Shown here: piece by piece, positions 5,831 to 13,532 of the stretch
Layout of the letters: each line of letters opens with the position of its first letter
Numbering within the stretch: position 1 is the stretch's first letter
Assembly (NCBI GenBank): GCA_017408535.1
Contig: JAFQUL010000184.1
Coordinates: forward strand, 1-15,536
Direction of reading: 5' to 3'
From: Clostridia bacterium
GTDB taxonomy: Bacteria > Bacillota > Clostridia > Oscillospirales > CAG-272
DNA: 15,536 nt
The notes under the pieces: generated by a model
What the model saw: only the letters and a program-made list of their open reading frames with translations
Told to the model about the DNA's origin: nothing
Databases searched by the model: none
Program-made: the position numbers and the translations under genes

Positions 5831-7462
5831 TTATTCCGCAATTATGATGTAATCATAAATGTCTTGACCGCCATTTATGATGTAATATTCCTTGTTTTTG
5901 TACCGTGTTTCTATATATTCCTTGATCTGATCAGCTTCCCTGTCGGTCGCATCGTTACCGCGGATCAGAATGCAGAAATCGAATTTTGATAAGTTTAACT
6001 CATCTATGCTCTCGCAAACGGCCGTTAGTCTGTTTTCGGATACAGCGAGCACATCTTTCCCAACAAAACCGATATAATCACCCCTATGTATCTCTTTGCC
6101 GTCAATTACAGCATCTCTGACACAATGAGATATTTCAGCTGTCACAACGCCTTCCATTGCTATATTAAGATCGTCTACGATGGCATCTACATCATCCGAT
6201 CCGGTATCTAACATAGAAAGTGCGGCGTAACCTGCACCAATGGTGGTGCTTTCGATGACATGCACATCGGAGCTTTTATACAAACGGGCTGCCTGCTGTG
6301 CGGCAAGCACAATGTTCCCGTTGTTGGGAAATACGAAGATCGCATCAGCGTTTACTTCATCAAATGCGGCAATGAAATCCTCGGCCGAGGGATTCATACT
6401 TTGACCGCCGTCAACGATGACGTCAGCTCCTATTTCTCTGAAGGTCTGCTTTAGCCCCTCTCCCGAGGCAACCGCAACCACACCGTATTTTTTTCGTTCC
6501 TTTGCAGGGGCGGTTCCTTTTTTCTCGGGCACGGTGTTATTATGCTGTAAGGACATATTCTCAATTTTGACCTTGAGAAATTCACCGTATCTCTGGCAGA
6601 AACCAAGTACTTTATGCGGTGTCATCGTATGTACGTGGAGCTTTACGATACTGCCGTTGCGGACGGTTACAATGGAATCACCGATGGTCATAAGATAATC
6701 GGTTATAACCTTTACGTCAAAGCCCGGGATATCGGTCTTAGCGTTTTGTAATCGAATGAGAAGCTCGGTGCAGTAGCCAAACTCCAATACACTATCCTCG
6801 TCAAAGGCATCAAGATCAAGCTCTTCTGTCTGTTCTGCGGCAGCGGTCAGTTCCGACACGTCTTCACCAAGTGCGGCTTTCATCATTCCGTCCAAGATGT
6901 AGATCAGTCCCGCCGCACCAGAATCCACCACGCCTGCCTTTTTCAGCACGGGGAGTAGCTCGGGGGTTCGCTTTAGAGAAGCCTTCGCTTCCTTGATAAA
7001 CGCATCCAAAAAAGCTTCTGCCGTATCCGTATTTTGCCCGCAGGCATATTCCGTCGCCTCACGTACAACGGTCAGGATCGTTCCTTCGGTAGGAGTCATG
7101 ACCGAGCCATAAGCTTGTTTTACACCTTGGCGGAATGCCTCGCCGATTTCTCTTACATTTGCAGTATGCAGACCTGAAAATCCGTTCTTAATACCTTCAA
7201 AAAACTGCGAAAGGATGACTCCCGAATTCCCCCTTGCCGACATGAGCATTCCACCGGATACACGTCCTGCCACCTCACACAGTACCTCGCAGTCTAAATC
7301 TTTGTGAACACCGCCCATGATGGTGAGCAGCATATTATCTCCTGTATCCCCGTCAGGGATCGGGAACACGTTTAAGTCATTGATCTCTTTTACGTGTGAT
7401 CTTAGATTTGCCGCTCCAAAGTTTACCATTCGTGCGAAAAGAATTCCGTCCAGTGTCTTCAT
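5831..7462 (-). CDS. fakA: DAK2-domain fatty acid kinase catalytic subunit (FakA-like)
   Basis: The product is 543 aa, the length of FakA/YloV proteins. FakA phosphorylates fatty acids carried by a DegV-type FakB protein, giving acyl phosphate for PlsY or PlsX. The N-terminal DhaL/DAK2 kinase domain (about 1-200) has the metal-ATP motif PDGDTGDN (36-43), SARGNSGV (75-82) and TPTEGTIL (123-130). The middle domain (about 225-310) has YCTE (C231) and LHVHT (H276, H278), matching the probable metal ligands of S. aureus FakA. The C-terminal DegV-like domain (about 325-543) carries GGQSMNPSAEDF. ATG 7462 starts 3 nt after the fakB stop, with GGAG 8 nt upstream, so translation is probably coupled. 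The partner frame upstream is broken (see 7707-7710). All expected kinase residues are present, so this subunit looks functional and could use another FakB. Confidence 0.92.
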   Translation of the reverse strand: MKTLDGILFARMVNFGAANLRSHVKEINDLNVFPIPDGDTGDNMLLTIMGGVHKDLDCEVLCEVAGRVSGGMLMSARGNSGVILSQFFEGIKNGFSGLHTANVREIGEAFRQGVKQAYGSVMTPTEGTILTVVREATEYACGQNTDTAEAFLDAFIKEAKASLKRTPELLPVLKKAGVVDSGAAGLIYILDGMMKAALGEDVSELTAAAEQTEELDLDAFDEDSVLEFGYCTELLIRLQNAKTDIPGFDVKVITDYLMTIGDSIVTVRNGSIVKLHVHTMTPHKVLGFCQRYGEFLKVKIENMSLQHNNTVPEKKGTAPAKERKKYGVVAVASGEGLKQTFREIGADVIVDGGQSMNPSAEDFIAAFDEVNADAIFVFPNNGNIVLAAQQAARLYKSSDVHVIESTTIGAGYAALSMLDTGSDDVDAIVDDLNIAMEGVVTAEISHCVRDAVIDGKEIHRGDYIGFVGKDVLAVSENRLTAVCESIDELNLSKFDFCILIRGNDATDREADQIKEYIETRYKNKEYYIINGGQDIYDYIIIAE

Positions 7463-7465
7463 CGT

Positions 7466-7708
7466 TCAGTCTCCGTTTTTATAAGTTACTTCTTGTCCAA
7501 ATCCCCAAATACCGACGGCATCGGGTCCGATAGAGGCACCGATAATCGGTCCGATATATCCAACCTCAACGCCACGGCAAGGAATTTCCTGCTTGATAAG
7601 GGTTACCAAGGTTTTAACCTCTTCCGCCGAACAGTCCGCGTGGGTAAAATAGATCACCTGATTCTCGGGATCCACAATAGAAGCCTTCAGCATAGACAAT
7701 TTCCTCAA
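7466..7708 (-). pseudogene. C-terminal part of the DegV/FakB-like protein, out of frame with its N-terminal part
   Basis: This frame supplies the missing end of the DegV protein: LRKLSMLKASIVDPENQVIY, then FTHADCSAEEVKTL and GVEVGYIGPIIGASIGPDAVGIWGFGQ, the usual last beta-alpha units of the fold. Reading is restored if one base is removed from the T4 run (AAAA on the plus strand, 7707-7710), giving KGRQKSLRKLSMLKA and an intact protein of 296 aa. The in-frame ATG at 7768 lies upstream of the family match and is unlikely to be a real start. The conserved His of the usual GTHxGPG motif is Ser here (GASIGPD). It stops 3 nt before fakA. Confidence 0.75.
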
Positions 7709-8357
7709 AAGACTTTTGTCTACCCTTGACCTTCTTGTATGCGGCCTGGTCACCGTTTGCATCGGCAATAATGATCGGCTTTACTCCCATGAGATTGCCG
7801 AAGAATGCTGCAGAGCCCTTGACTCTGCCTGCACGTTTGAGCGCGTCCAAGGAGTGAACGGTAACGTACTGATTCACCTTTTTTCTTACAGAAAGGATGT
7901 GTTTTTCAATTTCCGTGGCTGTTGCACCCTCATTTGCCATCTTTGCCGCCTCAATGGCGAGCATACCTTCACCCATACTTGCGTTAAGGGAGTCGATACA
8001 AATGATCTTACTTTCGGGATATGCCTCCATCAGCTTCTTTGCAATTACAAAACCGGTATTGACGGAGCCGGAGGATTTGGAAGAACATCCGATATAGACG
8101 ATGTCCATATCCTGCTTCAAATATTCGTAGAAGATCCTTTGAAATTCTTCCACGGATACCTGCGCCGTGGTAATACGATTTCCGTCTCTCATAATGTTGT
8201 ATAGTACATGTGCCTCTTCATCGCTCCAGGTAAGAAGTGCGGGAGACTCCACTCCGTTATAGACGGTTGACATTTTTGCGTAGTCAATATCATATCTTGA
8301 AAGTTGTTCTGCAGTCAGGTCTGCACAGGAATCGGTTATTATTTTTACCTTTCTCAT
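7614..8357 (-). CDS. fakB: DegV/FakB-like fatty acid-binding protein, N-terminal part (frameshifted)
   Basis: FakB-type DegV proteins bind one fatty acid and present it to FakA for phosphorylation. The frame starts at ATG 8357, with AAGGAG 8 nt upstream. It matches the family over residues 1-216: KIITDSCADLT (5-15), the ligand-site segments ITTAQVS (62-68) and CSSKSSGSVNT (91-101), VHSLDALKRAGR (167-178) and VKPII (192-196). After residue 216 the frame runs into unrelated sequence (FEEIVYAEGFYCGSRES...) and stops at 7614, while the true C-terminal third continues in another frame (7466-7708). As read, the product is a truncated 247-aa protein lacking the C-terminal strand and lid region, so it probably does not work unless the shift is an assembly error or is corrected. 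It lies 21 nt after ftsH and directly before fakA. Confidence 0.85.
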   Translation of the reverse strand: MRKVKIITDSCADLTAEQLSRYDIDYAKMSTVYNGVESPALLTWSDEEAHVLYNIMRDGNRITTAQVSVEEFQRIFYEYLKQDMDIVYIGCSSKSSGSVNTGFVIAKKLMEAYPESKIICIDSLNASMGEGMLAIEAAKMANEGATATEIEKHILSVRKKVNQYVTVHSLDALKRAGRVKGSAAFFGNLMGVKPIIIADANGDQAAYKKVKGRQKSFEEIVYAEGFYCGSRESGDLFYPRGLFGGRG

Positions 8358-8378
8358 TCAATTCTCTCCTTGTGCGTT

Positions 8379-10202
8379 TTATTCTTGATTCAAAATTTCC
8401 ATAAATTCATCACCCGTAATGGTTTCGTTGATATAGAGATACTGAGCAAGCTGATCAAGCTTGGGTTTGTTTTCGGCAATGATTTGCTTTGCCTTTTCAT
8501 ATTGCCTCCTAACAAGAGCTACAACCTGACGGTCGATTTCATTTGCGGTCTCTTCAGAGCAAGCAAGTGAAGCATCTCCGCCGAGATACTGATTCGTTAC
8601 GGTTTCAAGAGCGACCATTCCGAAATCTTCGCTCATACCGAATCGGGTTATCATGGCTCTGGCAAGCTTAGTTGCCTGCTCTATGTCATTGGATGCACCG
8701 GTCGTAATGGATCCAACGGCAATTTCTTCAGCTGCACGTCCGCCGGTAAAGGTTGCAATCTTGTTTTCGATCTCTTCCTTGGTCATCAGATAACGGTTGC
8801 CTTCGTCCACTTGCATGGTATAGCCGAGGGCACCCGATGTACGGGGAACGATGGTGATCTTTTGTACGGGAGCAGAATTCGTCTGCTTTGCTGCCACAAG
8901 AGCGTGGCCGATCTCGTGATATGACACGATCATCTTTTCCTTGTCTGTAAGGATAGCGTTCTTCTTCTGATAACCGGCAATAACTGTTTCAATGCTTTCC
9001 TCAAGGTCTGCCTGTGATGCCGTCTTACGACCTTGACGAATAGCACGAAGAGCTGCTTCATTGACTATGTTGGCAAGTTCCGCACCCGATGCGCCTGATG
9101 CCACACGGGCAATCTGAGTGAAATCCACATTCGAATCCATCTTGACCTTTTTTGCGTGAACCTTGAGGATCTCTTCGCGCCCCTTGAGGTCGGGAAGCTC
9201 CACGGGAACGCGCCTGTCAAAGCGGCCCGGACGGGTGAGAGCGGGGTCCAATATTTCGGGCCTGTTTGTGGCAGCAAGGATTATGACACCTGAATTGTCT
9301 TCGAATCCGTCCATTTCGGTAAGGAGCTGGTTCAAGGTCTGTTCACGCTCGTCATGACCGCCGATATTTCCGTTGTTCCTTTTACCGCCGATAGCATCGA
9401 TCTCATCAATGAATACTATACAGGGAGCCTTTTCTTTTGCCTGCTTAAAGAGATCTCTTACTTTGGAGGCACCCATACCGACGAACATTTCTACAAATTC
9501 CGAGCCCGACATAGAAAAGAACGGCACTCCGGCTTCACCTGCAACGGCTTTGGCAAGCATAGTTTTACCGGTACCGGGAGGACCTACCAAAAGAAGCCCC
9601 TTGGGCATTTTAGCACCTATCTCCGTATACTTTTTGGGATTATGAAGATAGTCCACGATCTCGGTAAGGTTTTCTTTGGCTTCATCCTCTCCCGCAACGT
9701 CGGAAAATTTAATTCCGCTATCCGATTTGACATATATTTTGGCATTGCTCTTGCCCATATTGAACATCATGGAGTTCTGTCCGCCCATTTTCTTCATTAT
9801 GTGCTTGGAAATAAGCTGACCGATAATCATAAACATTGCAATGGGGAGAACCCAATTAAAAATGATCTGTGAAAAAATACCTGGCTGTTCAATTATCTCC
9901 CCGGAGAACCTTGCACCTGCCTTATGCAAGCGTTCGGTAAGCCCGGGATCGTTGACGATTCCGGTTTTATAAACCTGGTTTTCGGCTTTATCCGTAAACG
10001 TAATATAGTTTTCGGTTTCAAGGATTTGAACAAGACCTATATCTCCCTGTTCAGTCATTGACATGAAGGTACCGTAATCAACTTCTTTCACCTGTGCATT
10101 CATCAGCATAGGCATTACGACCATATTCAGCAAAAGGAGTACGGCAAGAGCTGCAAGATAGAAGTTCCGCAGCATTTTTTTTGGTTTGTTTACTTCTTTC
10201 AT
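8379..10202 (-). CDS. ftsH: ATP-dependent zinc metalloprotease FtsH
   Basis: The product is 607 aa. FtsH is a membrane-anchored hexameric AAA+ protease that degrades membrane and regulatory proteins. Two transmembrane helices (about 13-35 and 114-133) flank a short external domain. The AAA+ module has Walker A GPPGTGKT (207-214), pore loop FVEMFVGMGA (236-245), Walker B IVFIDEID (262-269) and the SRH with RPGRFDRR (324-331). The M41 protease has HEIGH (429-433), with the third zinc ligand probably D506 in TTGASNDIEQA. The start follows AAAGGAG. It heads a four-gene operon with fakB, fakA and plsY-like 1; the terminator upstream at 10307 separates it from the two-component operon. It may be an accessory FtsH dedicated to this lipid cluster, as the gene neighbourhood is not the classic tilS-hpt-ftsH one. 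It appears complete. Confidence 0.95.
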   Translation of the reverse strand: MKEVNKPKKMLRNFYLAALAVLLLLNMVVMPMLMNAQVKEVDYGTFMSMTEQGDIGLVQILETENYITFTDKAENQVYKTGIVNDPGLTERLHKAGARFSGEIIEQPGIFSQIIFNWVLPIAMFMIIGQLISKHIMKKMGGQNSMMFNMGKSNAKIYVKSDSGIKFSDVAGEDEAKENLTEIVDYLHNPKKYTEIGAKMPKGLLLVGPPGTGKTMLAKAVAGEAGVPFFSMSGSEFVEMFVGMGASKVRDLFKQAKEKAPCIVFIDEIDAIGGKRNNGNIGGHDEREQTLNQLLTEMDGFEDNSGVIILAATNRPEILDPALTRPGRFDRRVPVELPDLKGREEILKVHAKKVKMDSNVDFTQIARVASGASGAELANIVNEAALRAIRQGRKTASQADLEESIETVIAGYQKKNAILTDKEKMIVSYHEIGHALVAAKQTNSAPVQKITIVPRTSGALGYTMQVDEGNRYLMTKEEIENKIATFTGGRAAEEIAVGSITTGASNDIEQATKLARAMITRFGMSEDFGMVALETVTNQYLGGDASLACSEETANEIDRQVVALVRRQYEKAKQIIAENKPKLDQLAQYLYINETITGDEFMEILNQE

Positions 10203-10249
10203 TTTTCATATCTCCTTTGGTAGGAAAGAAAAATTCATTTTACGGCATA

Positions 10250-10271
10250 ATTCTACAGCCGGTTTCTAAAC
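10250..10271 (-). promoter_or_regulatory. Possible ftsH operon promoter region
   Basis: A minus-strand TAGAAT (10255-10250) is a usable -10, but no good -35 is seen at 16-18 bp. The octamer GTTTAGAA (10271-10264) just upstream also occurs upstream of the PAP2-like gene (13426-13419), so it may be a shared operator. Confidence 0.25.
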
Positions 10272-10298
10272 TGAATCGAAACTTACAAATATTCTTTC

Positions 10299-10337
10299 AA
10301 AAAGAAATCGGGCAGCGCCAAGACGGCTCTGCCCGAT
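10299..10337 (-). terminator. Terminator after plsY-like 2
   Basis: On the minus strand ATCGGGCAG (10337-10329) pairs with CTGCCCGAT (10315-10307), with an inner GCC/GGC, followed by TTTCTTTTTG. It ends the PAP2/two-component/plsY operon before ftsH. Confidence 0.85.
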
Positions 10338-10349
10338 ACTTTTAAGCAT

Positions 10350-10982
10350 TTATCTTTTTGCGATATTTGTTTTTGCAAGAGCTTTATCTTTGTTCCACAG
10401 GAAACTGAACGGCATCTCCGTATTTTGCTTGATCCGTTTTAAATTCTCCTTGTGCTTAAATAACATAAGCGGAAAAATAATGGCGAGGAACAGTGCTCCG
10501 TACAAGTCATGCCGCATGATGCCGTATATGATCGGAAATGCAAGCGATGCGGTAATCGGAACAAAACAGATATAGTCGGTTATGATTACTACAAGCACTT
10601 CGGCTGTAAGCATGATCAGAAAAACACGCCAGTCAAACGCAAGGATCATCCCGCCAAGGCAGGCAAGGCCTTTTCCGCCGCGGAAATTCATATAGAATGG
10701 GAACACGTGTCCGATAATACACGCAACACCTGTGGCGGCTAAGCTGTAAGCGAGCCCCGGGAATAGCTTTTCCGAAAGCCATATGGCAAAGGTTGCCTTT
10801 GCTATATCAAGCAAGGCACATCCAATGCCAAGCACCTTCCCAAATAGGATCAATGCATTTGATGCCCCGGCGTTTCCCGAACCTTTTTTTCGTATATCAA
10901 AGCCATGTGATTTTGCTATGATATATGACGGATTGATAACACCTATCAAATATCCGATCAACACACAAAGTACGTATTTCAA
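10350..10982 (-). CDS. plsY: PlsY-like acyltransferase 2 (divergent motif 1)
   Basis: The product is 210 aa, a polytopic membrane protein of the PlsY family. The start is TTG 10982, with AGGAGG 5 nt upstream; that RBS overlaps the histidine kinase stop, so translation is coupled. Motif 1 is GSGNAGASNALILFG (34-48), where the usual TNxxR is SNALI, so the conserved Arg is replaced by Ile45. Motif 2 is GHVFPFYMNFRGGKG (91-105), with the usual FKGG Lys changed to Arg. Motif 3 is HKENLKRIKQNTE (177-189). It is last in an operon with a PAP2-like protein and a two-component pair. It is the second PlsY homologue within 5 kb. Substrate or activity may differ from a standard PlsY; this is inferred from the motif changes and not proven. 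Confidence 0.88.
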   Translation of the reverse strand: MKYVLCVLIGYLIGVINPSYIIAKSHGFDIRKKGSGNAGASNALILFGKVLGIGCALLDIAKATFAIWLSEKLFPGLAYSLAATGVACIIGHVFPFYMNFRGGKGLACLGGMILAFDWRVFLIMLTAEVLVVIITDYICFVPITASLAFPIIYGIMRHDLYGALFLAIIFPLMLFKHKENLKRIKQNTEMPFSFLWNKDKALAKTNIAKR

Positions 10983-10991
10983 CTGTGCCTC

Positions 10992-12086
10992 CTATGATAA
11001 TTGTGTTTTTGGCAGCATAACGGAAAAGGAAGTAATATCGTTACCGCTGTTTACTCTTATTTCTCCTCTATGCAGCCTAACAATGTTTTTTACAATAGCA
11101 AGGCCGATACCGTTCCCCTGTGTTGCATGAGATTCATCTGCCTGGTAAAATTTTGAAAAGATCTTTTCGCGTTTTTCCTCTGGGATCTCGCTGCCTGTAT
11201 TACTGACTTTGACGCAAAGATTTTCACCCATGTCGAGAATTTCAAGCTCGACCGTACCGCACCGAGGGGAAAATTTTACGGCATTATCAATGAGATTGAT
11301 CCATACTTGCTTCAGCATTTCCTCGTTGGCTTCTATCACAATTTCATCGAAATCGAGCTGAAGATCAATGCTTTTGACCGCCCATTTCTCTTCGAGTAAC
11401 AGTACAGCTGAACGTACTTGTTCAGAAAGGTTGAAAGAAGACACATCGGTAAGAATGGTCTGATTTTCAACTTTGGTAAGATTCAATATGTTGCTTGCCA
11501 TAGAGGAAAGACGCATGGATTCCTCACGAATGGCACGGGCATACTGAATACGCTGATCCTCTGTAAGATCACCCGCTTCAAGTAAATTTGCCAAGCCCGC
11601 TATCGAAACGATGGGTGTTTTGAATTCGTGAGAAAAATTATTTATAAAGTCGCTTCGGAGCAGTTCCGTGTTTTCGAGTTCCTCTGCCATAGTATTAAAA
11701 CTTGTTGTAAGTTCTTTTACCGCAGGGTGTGCAGACATTGTATCTCCAAATTTCAGGCGTGTTTTGAAGTCCCCCGCTGCCAGACGGTTCATCTTATTAA
11801 TGATCTCGTTTACAGGCTTTAGTGGAAGGCGGCTGCTGAAGAAAGTGGTAACTGCACCTATAATCAGGCTGATCAGTGACATAAACAGAATTACCTGACC
11901 AAGCTGAAGTTTTCCGTTTATGTCCACTATTATACCTGCTTTGGTAAGCAGCCACAAGCCAAGTGCGGTCAGCGCGATCGCCGAGAGCAGGATAGCAAAG
12001 ACAAATATCGAAAAAGCAAGCGTCAAGGACATTCTTGACGTTTTCTCTCTTATTTTTTTTATGCTTAATTGAGGCGTTTTTATCAT
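10992..12086 (-). CDS. Sensor histidine kinase (HAMP, HisKA, HATPase_c)
   Basis: The product is 364 aa. Two transmembrane helices (about 20-48 and 64-85) are joined by an external loop of only about 15 residues, so there is no separate extracellular sensor domain. A HAMP domain (about 86-140) is followed by HisKA with FSHEFKTPIVSIAG (phospho-acceptor His153), the N box QVWINLIDNAVKFS (260-273), a G1 region VSNTGSEIP (294-302) where the usual Asp is Asn, the F box KIFSKFYQ, and G2 GNGIGLAIVK (324-333). ATG overlaps the regulator stop (ATGA, 12083-12086), so the pair is one translational unit. The short loop suggests sensing within or at the membrane, which fits a lipid or envelope stress signal given the neighbours. 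The signal itself is unknown. Confidence 0.92.
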   Translation of the reverse strand: MIKTPQLSIKKIREKTSRMSLTLAFSIFVFAILLSAIALTALGLWLLTKAGIIVDINGKLQLGQVILFMSLISLIIGAVTTFFSSRLPLKPVNEIINKMNRLAAGDFKTRLKFGDTMSAHPAVKELTTSFNTMAEELENTELLRSDFINNFSHEFKTPIVSIAGLANLLEAGDLTEDQRIQYARAIREESMRLSSMASNILNLTKVENQTILTDVSSFNLSEQVRSAVLLLEEKWAVKSIDLQLDFDEIVIEANEEMLKQVWINLIDNAVKFSPRCGTVELEILDMGENLCVKVSNTGSEIPEEKREKIFSKFYQADESHATQGNGIGLAIVKNIVRLHRGEIRVNSGNDITSFSVMLPKTQLS

Positions 12087-12757
12087 ACCTTTTTTACCAC
12101 CTTGTACCCCAAACCTCTAACAGACTGAATTTCGAATTCATTCCATCCCTCAAAACGTTTTCTGAGTCTGCCGATATGTACGGTGACTGTCTCCCATCCC
12201 GTTTCACTTTCCGCACCCCATATCTCATCCATCAGCTGAATACGGGTGAAGATCTTTCCGGGGTAGGAGAAGAGCATATAAAGTAGCATAAATTCCTTTT
12301 GCGGAAGCTCTTGAGTTTCATTACCTTTTGTTACCGTCAGAGAATCGTAATCAAGGACGATATCCCCCACGACTATCTTTCGTTCGTTTGCGATCTTTGC
12401 ACGGCGAAGGAGAGCCTTGATGCGATATAAAAATTCATCTTGATTGACGGGTTTTGTCATATAATCGTCAGTACCAACGGCAAACCCCTTGTTTTTGTCT
12501 GTTGGGAGCTGTTTGGCGGAGACCATCAGAATAGGGAGATTGCTGTCACACCTGCGCAGCGTTTGCGTGAATTCATACCCATCCATCTTCGGCATCATAA
12601 TATCAAGCACAACAAGGTCGATATGTTCTTTGTCCATCGCGTACAGTGCGTCTTCTCCGTTTTTTGCCACAGTCACGGTGTAGCCGTTATTTTTTAGCAC
12701 CGCTTCAAAATACATCCTCGTATTTTTATCATCGTCTACTACAAGAATATGGAACAT
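12083..12757 (-). CDS. OmpR/PhoB-family response regulator
   Basis: The product is 224 aa. The receiver domain (1-120) has the acidic pair D8/D9, phospho-acceptor D52 in VVLDIMMPKMDG, the Ser80 switch residue and K102 in YMTKPV. A winged-helix DNA-binding domain (about 125-222) contains LPQKEFMLLYMLFSYPGKIFTR and the typical VTVHIGRLRKRFE and VRGLGYKVV. It is partnered with the overlapping kinase gene. AGAGGTGA precedes the ATG by 6 nt. It lies 19 nt after the PAP2-like gene, in the same operon as plsY-like 2. Its most likely targets are its own operon and perhaps the ftsH operon, both of which have GTTTAGAA upstream. All phosphorylation residues are intact. Confidence 0.93.
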   Translation of the reverse strand: MFHILVVDDDKNTRMYFEAVLKNNGYTVTVAKNGEDALYAMDKEHIDLVVLDIMMPKMDGYEFTQTLRRCDSNLPILMVSAKQLPTDKNKGFAVGTDDYMTKPVNQDEFLYRIKALLRRAKIANERKIVVGDIVLDYDSLTVTKGNETQELPQKEFMLLYMLFSYPGKIFTRIQLMDEIWGAESETGWETVTVHIGRLRKRFEGWNEFEIQSVRGLGYKVVKKV

Positions 12758-12776
12758 TTATTGTCACCTCTTTTTG

Positions 12777-13367
12777 TTACCAAGTTATAAATGCCTCGGT
12801 AAAAATCGTAATCATCAGTAATACGACCACAGGGACGGAACTTCCGCCGATCAGTTGCGGCAGGGAATGTTGCTTCGTTTGAATGCTTGATATATATACG
12901 GGTATGATCAGCACGGTCCCGATAATTGCGGGAATGTACAGTCCGAAGTACAGTAACAGAAGCACAGGACCGACAATTCCGCATGCGTGGCCGCTTGCTT
13001 TGATCTTAAATACTTTATTCAGCAATAGTATTCCTATACCGCAAAGCAGGTACTCGAGACAGATGATCTTAAACTCGGCCGGTGCAGAAAAAATGAACAC
13101 TGTGAACGTTCCGATCAGGTATCCAAAGAAGGAGAATATCATTGCAAGACTGCGCTGACCTTCACGGCCTCTGTCTTTGTATTTGGGAATATATTTTTGT
13201 AACGGATAGGAAAGTGTCGGCAGGATGCTAAGGAAAAACAGTGTTCCGAACAGGTGCCACAAGCTTCCAGAACAGTTTGAATGCGTAATATAAACGATGA
13301 TCAAAAGTACTGCCGCAAAAACCGGAGGTATCGTTATTTTTCGAATAAGCTTGAACCATTTTTCCAT
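12777..13367 (-). CDS. PAP2-like membrane protein, possible lipid phosphatase
   Basis: The product is 196 aa with about six hydrophobic helices. Three spaced motifs resemble small PAP2 (phosphatidate or undecaprenyl phosphate phosphatase) proteins: KDRGREGQR (64-72) for motif 1, KASGHA (123-128) for motif 2, and TKQHSLPQLIGG (164-175) for motif 3, with H127 and H167 as the expected catalytic His. The Arg that normally stands six residues before the motif 3 His is Ser161, and motif 1 lacks the RP pair, so activity is uncertain. The start at ATG 13367 has only a distant GGGAGAG, so initiation may be weak. It heads the operon with the two-component pair and plsY-like 2. A lipid phosphatase would fit that setting. 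Otherwise it is an unknown membrane protein. Confidence 0.6.
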   Translation of the reverse strand: MEKWFKLIRKITIPPVFAAVLLIIVYITHSNCSGSLWHLFGTLFFLSILPTLSYPLQKYIPKYKDRGREGQRSLAMIFSFFGYLIGTFTVFIFSAPAEFKIICLEYLLCGIGILLLNKVFKIKASGHACGIVGPVLLLLYFGLYIPAIIGTVLIIPVYISSIQTKQHSLPQLIGGSSVPVVVLLMITIFTEAFITW

Positions 13368-13410
13368 ATGACTGTGCCACTCTCCCTATGGTTGTTTACA
13401 GAAAATTTTA

Positions 13411-13439
13411 CATATACATTCTAAACCGAAAATAAACAA
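13411..13439 (-). promoter_or_regulatory. Candidate promoter of the PAP2/two-component/plsY operon
   Basis: Minus-strand TTGTTT (13439-13434), 17-bp spacer, TATATG (13416-13411). Both boxes are imperfect. GTTTAGAA (13426-13419) lies in the spacer, and two ATTTTCnGTnnA copies (13433-13422 and 13406-13395) are 27 bp apart. Confidence 0.35.
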
Positions 13440-13532
13440 TATAACGGTGTTAATGATTTATATTTCTGCAGGGGGTGTTCAGAACATGTTTTGTCATATA
13501 TTGTTTTCAGGGACAACAGAGTTTGGATACAC

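Noticed and set aside
7716..8204. 162-aa plus-strand open frame
   Set aside because: It is antisense to the DegV/FakB-like gene and its composition is that of a reverse-strand shadow.
9354..9872. 172-aa plus-strand open frame
   Set aside because: It lies fully opposite ftsH, whose motifs are complete on the minus strand; there is no RBS or recognisable domain.
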